Shown piece by piece: positions 26,003 to 33,130 of a DNA stretch of 64,000 nucleotides. Source of the stretch: Poriferisodalis sp965262965 (lineage in GTDB: Bacteria; Actinomycetota; Acidimicrobiia; Acidimicrobiales; Poriferisodalaceae); NCBI RefSeq assembly GCF_965262965.1, contig NZ_OZ253573.1:1054001-1118000 (forward strand). The letters run 5' to 3'. The position numbers and the translations under genes are program-made. A model generated the notes under the pieces. It ran no database searches and was not told the DNA's origin. It saw nothing but the letters and a program-made list of their open reading frames with translations. Numbering within the stretch: the stretch's first letter is position 1; each line of letters starts with the position of its first letter.

Positions 26003-27361
26003 GTGCTTAGCGAAACCGAGTCGGCCGGAACGGACATCGTGACAGATGGTTCAGCGTCGGATGGCCCTGCACTCGGTGACCCGGCGGCTACCCGCAGCGC
26101 AGCAGACATCGACATCGTCGATGCTCGCCGGTATGCCGATGGCATCCCCTGGGATGACTTCCGCACGTTGCGCCAGCGTCCCGGGCTGCACTGGAACTCC
26201 TACGAGGATCACGGTTTCTGGATCGTGACACGCCATGGCGACGTGTGCGAGGTGTCTCGCCATCCCGAACGTTTCTCTTCCGCGATCGGCCACGTGAACT
26301 TGTGGGACCTCGAAGCCGACGCGCTCGAGGCACGCCGTTCGATCCTCGAACACGACCCGCCGGCGCACACTCGCCTGCGCCGGGTGGTCAGCAAGGCGTT
26401 CACACCCCGCCAGATGCGCCGCTACGAGGAACGCACACGTGCCATCGCCGATGAGCTCCTCGACACTGTGGTCCGCCTGGGCGGGGGCGACTGGGTCGAG
26501 CTGGTGGCAGCGCCGCTGCCGATCAGGGTGATCATCGCCATCTTGGGAGTGCCGCCCGAAGACGCCGACTACATGGTGGAGCTGTCTAACCACCTGGTGG
26601 AAGGCACGACCGAAACCCAGTCGCTGCCGGCCGATGCCTACGGCAACACCACCCCGCTGCGCTTGCTGCCGTTTGGCAGTCCCGCCGCATGGGGGTTGTA
26701 CGAGTACGGGGCCAAGCTCGGCGACCAACGCCTGGGCTACCCCACTGACGATGTCGTGAGCCACTTGGTGCACGCCGAGGTCGGCGGCGACCGTCTGACT
26801 GCAACCGAGTTCCGCAACTTCTTCCAGGTGCTGGTGTTCGGCGGCAATGAGACGACACGCACAGCGATCACCCACGGGACGATCGCGTTCGCTGAACATC
26901 CTGAACAGTGGGATCGGCTGGTGGCCGATCGCGAACTCGTGCCTAATGCCGTCGAGGAGGTCATTCGCTGGGCCTCGCCGATCCTGCATATGCGTCGAAC
27001 CGCCGCCGTCGACACCGAGTTGGCGGGAACCGCCATCTCCGCCGGAGACAAGGTGGTCATGTGGTACCCGTCAGCCAACCGGGACGAGCAGGTGTTCGAG
27101 CGTCCCGACGAATTCGACATCGGCAGGGTCGACAACGCGCAGATCGCCTTCGGTGGTGGCGGGCCGCACTTCTGCTTGGGTGCCTACCTGGCCCGGATGG
27201 AGCTGACGGTGCTGCTCGAAGCCATGCTGGACCGCGGCATTAAACCAGCCAGCGCTGAAAACGTGGAGCGGATCCCTTCGAATTTCGTGCATGGCGTCGC
27301 ATCAGTTGACGTCTCAGTCGCTGATTCGTCTGCACCTGCGACCGCACCTGTGCGAGCCTGA
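26003..27361 (+). CDS. Cytochrome P450 (first of pair)
   Basis: Soluble bacterial P450 of about 452 residues. The I-helix oxygen motif is FGGNETTR, the K-helix ExxR is EEVIRW, and the haem loop is FGGGGPHFCLGAYLARMEL with the axial Cys. HDPPAHTRLRRVVSKAFTPR is the conserved C-helix region. I place the start at the GTG at 26003; the open frame to the left overlaps the promoter of the divergent ligase gene. It overlaps nothing downstream and the second P450 starts 4 bp after its stop. No ferredoxin or reductase lies nearby. Confidence 0.9.
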   Translation: MLSETESAGTDIVTDGSASDGPALGDPAATRSAADIDIVDARRYADGIPWDDFRTLRQRPGLHWNSYEDHGFWIVTRHGDVCEVSRHPERFSSAIGHVNLWDLEADALEARRSILEHDPPAHTRLRRVVSKAFTPRQMRRYEERTRAIADELLDTVVRLGGGDWVELVAAPLPIRVIIAILGVPPEDADYMVELSNHLVEGTTETQSLPADAYGNTTPLRLLPFGSPAAWGLYEYGAKLGDQRLGYPTDDVVSHLVHAEVGGDRLTATEFRNFFQVLVFGGNETTRTAITHGTIAFAEHPEQWDRLVADRELVPNAVEEVIRWASPILHMRRTAAVDTELAGTAISAGDKVVMWYPSANRDEQVFERPDEFDIGRVDNAQIAFGGGGPHFCLGAYLARMELTVLLEAMLDRGIKPASAENVERIPSNFVHGVASVDVSVADSSAPATAPVRA

Positions 27362-27365
27362 GGCA

Positions 27366-28658
27366 ATGAGCACCTGGGCCGAGCCCTACCTCGACGACCT
27401 CGGGCCCGACGACCTCAACATCTCAGACCACGACGTCTGGACTCGCGGCGTGCCCCACGCGACGTTCGCTCGCATGCGGCGCGAGGATCCTGTCGCCTGG
27501 GTCGACGAAGTCGACGGGCGCGGCTACTGGGCGGTCACCAAGTACGACGACGCGTTCCGCATCAGCCGTGACACCCAAACCTTCACCTCATCGCAGGGCA
27601 TCCGGCTCGAGGACATGGCACCCGACGAACTCGAAGCCCGTACGACGATGATGGAGATGGACCCGCCCTCCCACACCCGCTATCGGCGCCTGGTGAGCCG
27701 TGGTTTCACGCCGCGGGTCGTCAACACCTACGAGGCAGCCATCCGTGGCCTGGCATGCGAGGTGCTGGACCGGGCGGTGCCACTAGGCCGATTCGACTTC
27801 GTCACCGAAGTTGCGACGGAGCTGCCCATGCGGATGCTGGGCCGCATGCTCGGCACCAGCGACGAAGACGGCCACCAGCTCGTGGAGTGGGGCGACGCCT
27901 TGTTGGGCAACACCGATCCGGACTTCACCGACTATCCCGTCGGGCTCGTCGACACCGACGAGTTCCGGTACATGCCCTTCCGCAGTCCCGCCACTGTCGA
28001 GATCTTCAAGTACGCAGCCGTTCAGGCCGCACAACGGCGCGAGTGCCCGACGGGGGACGTGATCAGCCAGCTGCTGGCCCCCACCACCGACGGCACCCCA
28101 TTGACCGACCTGGAGTTCAAGAACTTTTTCACGCTGCTGATCGCGGCGGGCAACGACACGACCCGCTACACGATGACCCACGGCCTGTGGGTGCTCATGG
28201 CGCACCCCCACGTGTTCGACACGTGGCGCTCGGCGGTGCTGGCCGGCGACGAGGCTCTGACCACGACCGCGGTGGAGGAAGTGCTGAGGGCAAGCTCGGT
28301 CACCACGCACTTTCGACGTACCGCCACCTGCGACACCGAGATCCGCGGCACCAAGGTGCGGGCTGGCGACAAGGTAGTCCTCTACTACGTCAGCGCAGAT
28401 CACGATGCGGATCGCTTCGCACACCCGTTCAGGTTCGACTTGTCCCGCCCGGACAATGAGCACATGGCGTTCGGCCGCAACGGTCCCCACCTGTGCCTCG
28501 GCGCGTGGCTGGCGCGCATGGAGATCAGGGTGGTGTTCGAGGAACTCCTGCGGCGGGTAGTGAGGATCGAACAGGACGGACCGATCGAGTGGCTGCGGTC
28601 CAACTTCATCTCCGGCATCAAGCACCTGCCGGTCTCGGTCGTCGAGCGCGCTGCATGA
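27366..28658 (+). CDS. Cytochrome P450 (second of pair)
   Basis: A 430-residue P450 related to the preceding one. It has C-helix MDPPSHTRYRRLVSRGFTPR, I-helix IAAGNDTTRYTM, K-helix EEVLRASS, and haem loop FGRNGPHLCLGAWLARMEI. The two proteins share segment order and spacing throughout, so the pair probably arose by duplication. The ATG at 27366 gives MSTWAEPYL. Its stop overlaps the start of the amidotransferase gene (ATGA), which ties the three into one operon. Confidence 0.92.
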   Translation: MSTWAEPYLDDLGPDDLNISDHDVWTRGVPHATFARMRREDPVAWVDEVDGRGYWAVTKYDDAFRISRDTQTFTSSQGIRLEDMAPDELEARTTMMEMDPPSHTRYRRLVSRGFTPRVVNTYEAAIRGLACEVLDRAVPLGRFDFVTEVATELPMRMLGRMLGTSDEDGHQLVEWGDALLGNTDPDFTDYPVGLVDTDEFRYMPFRSPATVEIFKYAAVQAAQRRECPTGDVISQLLAPTTDGTPLTDLEFKNFFTLLIAAGNDTTRYTMTHGLWVLMAHPHVFDTWRSAVLAGDEALTTTAVEEVLRASSVTTHFRRTATCDTEIRGTKVRAGDKVVLYYVSADHDADRFAHPFRFDLSRPDNEHMAFGRNGPHLCLGAWLARMEIRVVFEELLRRVVRIEQDGPIEWLRSNFISGIKHLPVSVVERAA

Positions 28659-29353
28659 AGGCGCTGATCGTCTCGCACGAAGCCGGGACCAAGCCCGGTT
28701 TCGTAGGTGATCGGCTTGTCGAGCGCAATGTGGAATGCGACCTCCACGTCATGGTGCCCGACACCTCGCTGCCTGAGCACTTCGAGTCGCTGCCGGCAGA
28801 CGGCTTCGATTTCTTGGTGATCATGGGCTCGTACTGGTCGGTGTACGAGGACGCGATCAGCGCCTGGATCGGCGACGAACTGGATCTCATTCGCCGCTCC
28901 CATGACGGCGGCACGCCAGTGCTGGGCATTTGCTTCGGCGGCCAGGCACTCGCAGCAGCGCTCGGGGGCTCCGTAGAACTCTCGCCGGAGACCGAGATCG
29001 GCTGGTACGAGATCACGGCCGCTGATGGCACGGAACTACCGATCTCAACCGGACCATGGATGGAATGGCACCACGATCGCTTCGCGCTGCCGCCGGGCGC
29101 CGAGCTACTGGCCAGCACCGAGGCCTGTCCACAACTGTTTCGCGTGGGCCACAGCCTGGGCACCCAGTTCCATCCCGAGATCAGCGTGGAGCTCGCCAGC
29201 CATTGGATGCGAGAGTCGAGCGACAGCTACCTGGACTCCTGCGGCGTGACTCGCGAAGCCATCCTCGCCGACGTCAGCCGCAACGAGGTCGCAAACCGGC
29301 GCAACTGCTTTGATCTGGTCGACTGGTTCCTCGACGACGTTGCCCGTTCGTAG
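28655..29353 (+). CDS. Class I glutamine amidotransferase-like hydrolase
   Basis: A 232-residue protein with the triad of class I amidotransferases: Cys in LGICFGGQALAAA (near residue 91), and His and Glu in GTQFHPEIS (near 172-174). It is a stand-alone amidotransferase domain, like PuuD (gamma-glutamyl-GABA hydrolase) or GMP-synthase-like amidotransferases. With two gamma-glutamyl-ligase-like genes in the same cluster, hydrolysis of a gamma-glutamyl amide is a plausible role. This is inference. Start codon overlaps the P450 stop. Confidence 0.86.
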   Translation: MKALIVSHEAGTKPGFVGDRLVERNVECDLHVMVPDTSLPEHFESLPADGFDFLVIMGSYWSVYEDAISAWIGDELDLIRRSHDGGTPVLGICFGGQALAAALGGSVELSPETEIGWYEITAADGTELPISTGPWMEWHHDRFALPPGAELLASTEACPQLFRVGHSLGTQFHPEISVELASHWMRESSDSYLDSCGVTREAILADVSRNEVANRRNCFDLVDWFLDDVARS

Positions 29354-29367
29354 ACCTCGCTGCGAGC

Positions 29368-30252
29368 TCAGACAGCCAGACGCTCGCTGAGGTATTCGGC
29401 CACGCGCGCCACGCCGTCATCGGCCTCGGGGAACAATCCCGCCATCGAATGCCAGACGTGGATCATCTCCGGCCAGACCTCGAGGGTCACATCGACGCCA
29501 GAGGTGCTGGCCTTGTGGGCAAGCCGCTCGCTGTCCGACAGCAGGACCTCGTCGTCGCCGACATGAATCAATAGCGGCGGCAGGCCCGACAGGTCGCCCT
29601 CCAGCGGAGACGCGAGCGGATCAGCGAGATCGCCTTCAGGGCCAACGAAGACCCCAGCGAGGCGCCGGATGTCAGGTCCGCTCACCATCGGGTCTCGGTC
29701 GGATCGGGTGACCATGCTCTCCCCGGTGCCCGCCATGTCGACCCACGGCGAGATGGGCACAGCTGCTGCGGGCAGCGGCAGGCCCAGATCGCGCAGCTTC
29801 ATGAGCGTCGACACGGTCAGCCCGCCGCCGGCGGAGTCGCCGGCGATGGCAATCCGATCGGCTGAATGGCCTTGGTCGAGCAACCAGCGATGTACAGCGA
29901 CGGAGTCCTCGACCGCTGCGGGGTGCGGATGCTCGGGCGCAAGGCGATAGTCGACCGAGAGCACCGGACAACCGAGGCTCAGGGCCAGGTGACCGGTCAG
30001 GTTTCGATGCGAGGCGATCGACCCGGCGACGTAACCGCCACCGTGCACGTACTGCACAATCGCGTCGGCGCTGCCACCCTTGGGCATCTGCAGCTCGCAC
30101 GGGACGCCATTGGCATCGACCATTTCGCCCGTGACCCCAGCCGGCAGGGGCCGTGCGGTGGTCTCGATGCCTCTGCGCATGGCCTCGATGTCGGCCGACA
30201 TGCGTTGGGACGCGATGATCTCGCGGATTCTCTGGAATGCTGCGCTCGCCAT
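29368..30252 (-). CDS. Alpha/beta hydrolase, hormone-sensitive-lipase family
   Basis: A 294-residue esterase. The oxyanion motif is YVHGGGYVAG near residue 76, the nucleophile elbow GDSAGG near 145, Asp in HVGDDEVLLSD and His in PEMIHVWHSM. Family IV esterases hydrolyse short acyl esters. The ATG at 30252 follows GGGAGAC. Convergent with the amidotransferase operon. Upstream of its promoter the IS110 element begins. Confidence 0.9.
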   Translation of the reverse strand: MASAAFQRIREIIASQRMSADIEAMRRGIETTARPLPAGVTGEMVDANGVPCELQMPKGGSADAIVQYVHGGGYVAGSIASHRNLTGHLALSLGCPVLSVDYRLAPEHPHPAAVEDSVAVHRWLLDQGHSADRIAIAGDSAGGGLTVSTLMKLRDLGLPLPAAAVPISPWVDMAGTGESMVTRSDRDPMVSGPDIRRLAGVFVGPEGDLADPLASPLEGDLSGLPPLLIHVGDDEVLLSDSERLAHKASTSGVDVTLEVWPEMIHVWHSMAGLFPEADDGVARVAEYLSERLAV

Positions 30253-30415
30253 CGTGTCTCCCGCGGTTGATTCCGGCCGCCACAACGTAGTTCTGAGACG
30301 GGGTGCCACAGCCATGATGTTGGGGTCAGCAGTCGGGCCCGGGTCTGACCCAGGGTGTCACGGGCTTTGTGCCTTTTTCGTGATTTGTCGGCTCGGTGTC
30401 CTGGCTGCTGGCGCG

Positions 30416-30496
30416 CACCGGCCGGTCGGGCGGACGTGACTTGATAGGAGCCTTGGCTATGCACCGTGGCTGTGCTGTCCGCCGTCCCGGCCGGTG
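30416..30496 (+). ncRNA. Candidate IS110 bridge-RNA hairpin
   Basis: Inverted arms CACCGGCCGG (30416-30425) and CCGGCCGGTG (30487-30496), plus GGCGGAC (30429-30435) and GTCCGCC (30477-30483), form a long stem around a 41-nt loop at 30436-30476. The loop holds ATAGGAGC, which recurs at the right end of the element, and a small GCAC/GTGC hairpin. IS621 and other IS110 elements express a structured bridge RNA from this region, with loops that pair to donor and target DNA. Expression and exact ends are not visible here. Confidence 0.5.
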
Positions 30497-30538
30497 GTGC
30501 CTTGATCACCCGGTTAGGGAGAAAGGCAGGGGTTCATC

Positions 30539-31765
30539 ATGGCTGATGAGGCGGTCGGCGTCTACGGGGGCGTCGACACGCACAAGGAGGTCCATGTCGC
30601 TGCGGCGGCCGACCAGGCGGGCCGGGTGCTCGCCACGGCGTCGTTCGGGGCGGACCCGGCGGGGTATCGCCGGCTCGCAGAGTGGCTGGGGTCGTTCGGC
30701 CCTGTGGTGCGCGTCGGCGTGGAGGGCACCGGCTCTTATGGGGCGGGGCTGACGCGCCACCTGGTCGGCTCGGGTGTCGAGGTGGTCGAGGTGAACCGGC
30801 CGAACCGTCAGATGCGTCGCCGCCGCGGCAAGTCCGACACCGTCGACGCCGAGGCCGCGGCACGCGCTGCGCTCAACGGCGAGGCGGCCACCGTTCCCAA
30901 GGGCGGCGACGGGATTGTGGAGTCGATCCGGGCGATCCGGGTCGTGTTGTGCTCGACGCGTGCCCATCGCACCCGCATCTCCAATCAGATCCGCGATCTC
31001 ATCGTCACCGCTCCCGACCGGCTGCGCAGCGCCCTGGAGCCGCTCACCACTGCCCAGCGGACGGCTCGGTGCGCTCGGTTCCGTCCCGGCGACCCCACAG
31101 AGCCCGCCGAGGCGGCAAAGATCGCCTTGCGCACCCTGGCCCGCCAATACCAGGCCCTCGACGCCGACCTCGACGAGCTGCGCCGCCATCTCGACAAGCT
31201 CACCAACACCGCCAACCCGGCGCTGCGAGCCGCCAAAGGCATCGGCGCCGACACGGCGTCGATCCTGCTCATCGCAGCCGGCGACAACCCCGCCCGGCTC
31301 ACCACCGAAGCCGCGTTCGCGGCGCTGTGCGGCGCGTCACCCGTCGAGGCGTCATCAGGCAAGACCACCCGCCACCGCCTCAACCCCGGCGGGAACCGCC
31401 AGGCCAACCACGCCCTGTGGCGAATCGCCATGGTCCGCCTCGCCACCTGCCCCCGAACACGCGCCTACGCCGCCCGCCGCCAAACAGAAGGCAAATCACG
31501 CCGAGAGATCATCCGATGCCTCAAGCGCTACATCGCCCGAGAAGTCTTCGCCCTGCTCGCCGACCCCCACCACACCAACAGCGCCGACAACCCAGGCGAG
31601 CTGCGACACCGACGACAAGCAGCAGGCCTCAGCCTCGCCCACGCCGCCGACCAGCTCAACACCTGGCCCGCAACCATCTCGGTGATCGAACGCGGCAAAG
31701 CACCCCACCACCCCCTCATACCCGCCTACCGCGACTGGCTCAACACACTCCAACCCGCCGCTTGA
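30539..31765 (+). CDS. IS110-family transposase/recombinase
   Basis: A 408-residue enzyme. The RuvC-like DEDD domain reads YGGVDTHKEVHVAAA (Asp), VGVEGTGSYG (Glu) and KSDTVDAEAAARAA (Asp, Asp). A coiled-coil middle follows. The C-terminal Transposase_20 domain has KGIGADTASILL, FAALCGASPVEASSGKTTRH (catalytic Ser region) and NPGGNRQANHALW. The last 55 residues add an XRE-like helix-turn-helix (LRHRRQAAGLSLAHAADQLN…TISVIERGK), found in some actinobacterial members. The ATG at 30539 follows GGCAGGGG. All catalytic residues look intact. Confidence 0.94.
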   Translation: MADEAVGVYGGVDTHKEVHVAAAADQAGRVLATASFGADPAGYRRLAEWLGSFGPVVRVGVEGTGSYGAGLTRHLVGSGVEVVEVNRPNRQMRRRRGKSDTVDAEAAARAALNGEAATVPKGGDGIVESIRAIRVVLCSTRAHRTRISNQIRDLIVTAPDRLRSALEPLTTAQRTARCARFRPGDPTEPAEAAKIALRTLARQYQALDADLDELRRHLDKLTNTANPALRAAKGIGADTASILLIAAGDNPARLTTEAAFAALCGASPVEASSGKTTRHRLNPGGNRQANHALWRIAMVRLATCPRTRAYAARRQTEGKSRREIIRCLKRYIAREVFALLADPHHTNSADNPGELRHRRQAAGLSLAHAADQLNTWPATISVIERGKAPHHPLIPAYRDWLNTLQPAA

Positions 31766-31835
31766 CGAACCATAGGAGCATCACCGATCTAACGTCGCGA
31801 CGTTCCCAGGAGTCACGCCGAAAACGAGATCGCAC

Positions 31836-32630
31836 ATGCTGCTCGAGAACAAGATCGCCATCGTGACCGGAGCCGCCTCTGGCATCGGCGAAGCCAGCGC
31901 CCAGCGCTTCGCAGCTGAGGGTGCATCGGTACTCGTTGTCGACATCCGGCGCGAACGCGCGGAGTCCGTCGCCGAGGCAATCCGCGAGGCCGGCGGCGAG
32001 GCGCACAGCTTCGGTGCCGACGTTTCGCTCGCCGATGCCGTCTCCGAGATGGTGCAAGCGGCCGTCGATCGATGGGGCGGGCTAGACGTGCTGTTCAACA
32101 ACGCCGGAACACTGCGCCCCGGCACCGCCGTCGAGCTCGAGCCCAAGGACTGGGACCTGGTGATGAACGTCAATGTGCGCTCGGTGTACCTCGGCGCCAA
32201 ATTCGCTGTACCGCACATGGAGGCTGGCGGTGGCGGCTCGATCATCAACACGGCATCGGTGAGCGGGCTGCACGGTGACGGCGGTTCGGTCGTCTACGCA
32301 GCGTCGAAGGCAGCCGTCATCAATCTGACCCGGGCACTGTCGACAGACCACGGGCCCGCCGGAGTTCGCGTCAACGCAATCTGCCCGGGCACTATCGAGA
32401 CACCACCGGTGATGCGCATGATGAGCGATCCGGACGTCCTCGAGCGCAATATCAATGCCCACGCCCTGCGCCGGCTCGGCCAACCCGAAGAGATCGCCAG
32501 CGTCGCGACCTGGCTTGCCAGCGATGAATCGTCATTCGTCTCCGGCGAAGCGATCGTGGTGGACGGCGGCCTGCGAGCACAATCCCCCCTAGGACGCCTC
32601 GCCGACCCCCGCCCCGCCCACAAGCGTTGA
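31836..32630 (+). CDS. Short-chain dehydrogenase/reductase
   Basis: A 264-residue classical SDR. The cofactor motif is TGAASGIGEASA, the NNAG motif VLFNNAGTLRPG, the catalytic Ser in NTASVSGLHG and Tyr-x-x-x-Lys in YAASKAAVI. The C-terminus VSGEAIVVDGGL is typical. The acidic residue after strand two (VVDIRRERAE) suggests NAD(H) preference. Substrate unknown. It stands alone between the IS110 element and the restriction-like operon. Confidence 0.9.
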   Translation: MLLENKIAIVTGAASGIGEASAQRFAAEGASVLVVDIRRERAESVAEAIREAGGEAHSFGADVSLADAVSEMVQAAVDRWGGLDVLFNNAGTLRPGTAVELEPKDWDLVMNVNVRSVYLGAKFAVPHMEAGGGGSIINTASVSGLHGDGGSVVYAASKAAVINLTRALSTDHGPAGVRVNAICPGTIETPPVMRMMSDPDVLERNINAHALRRLGQPEEIASVATWLASDESSFVSGEAIVVDGGLRAQSPLGRLADPRPAHKR

Positions 32631-32854
32631 ACGAGCGACTCCACATGCGGATGCGCACGCCGAACCACTAGGTGAGGCAGACGACCGAATCCTCCGACCA
32701 CTTGATCTACTTCTGAACACGCCGTCAGCGGTAGTAGTAACCATTCGTATTCAACTACCTTCGGGTGCCTATGGACTCTGGGCTGCCGCCGTCAGAAGAT
32801 GCCTCGGCGGAGCCTTTTGCCTTCGGCACGTCCGCCCGGCAGGTCCAGTAGCTC

Positions 32855-33130
32855 ATGGACGAGTTCCTTGTCGACTGGGTCCCGCAGTCGTGGCACGCAC
32901 CGCGGGGATTCCCCGGTTCGCTGACGCCGGCAGGCATGTTCGTCCAAGAGGGGCCGCACGGGCTTGAGGTCGTGCTGGCAACTGCCAGACGGAAACCCTC
33001 AAGTCCGGATCTGCGCAAGGCCTGGGTTGCTCGCAGGGACAAGCGAGTCTCGCCGGTGCTGCTCGTTGCCTTCTACCCATCGGCCGAAGGGGAGCGCGTG
33101 GCGCTGTGCGGCCCCGTCGGCGATCCCCGG
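32855..33130 (+). pseudogene. N-terminal part of the Eco57I-type methyltransferase, out of frame with the main body
   Basis: The ATG at 32855 opens MDEFLVDWVPQSWHAPRGF…, reaching RVSPVLLVAFYPSAEGERVALCGPVGD at about 33124. The main body continues in the next frame as PVVHADVEASQAERI. One extra C in the CCCC run at 33125-33128 would join them as GDPPVVHADVE, a smooth sequence. I read this as a one-base frameshift in the 5' end of the same gene. The fragment could still be made alone (about 90 residues). Confidence 0.65.

Larger units (their letters stand above)
30300..31787 (+). mobile_element. IS110-family insertion sequence (ends approximate)
   Basis: About 1.5 kb with a single DEDD transposase gene, roughly 240 bp of non-coding left end and about 20 bp of right end. 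As usual for IS110 there are no clear inverted repeats. The 8-mer ATAGGAGC occurs at 30444-30451 in the left end and at 31772-31779 just after the transposase stop, and may mark donor/core recognition. Exact junctions cannot be set from one copy. It lies between the lipase-like gene and a short-chain dehydrogenase gene and marks the left edge of the accessory region. Confidence 0.75.

Noticed and set aside
30301..30325. Similarity of GGGTGCCACAGCCATGATGTTGGG to the stretch at 43772-43795 as a possible shared IS end
   Set aside because: About 20 of 24 bases agree, but similarity ends abruptly on both sides and no transposase remnant lies at 43.8 kb. Probably chance.
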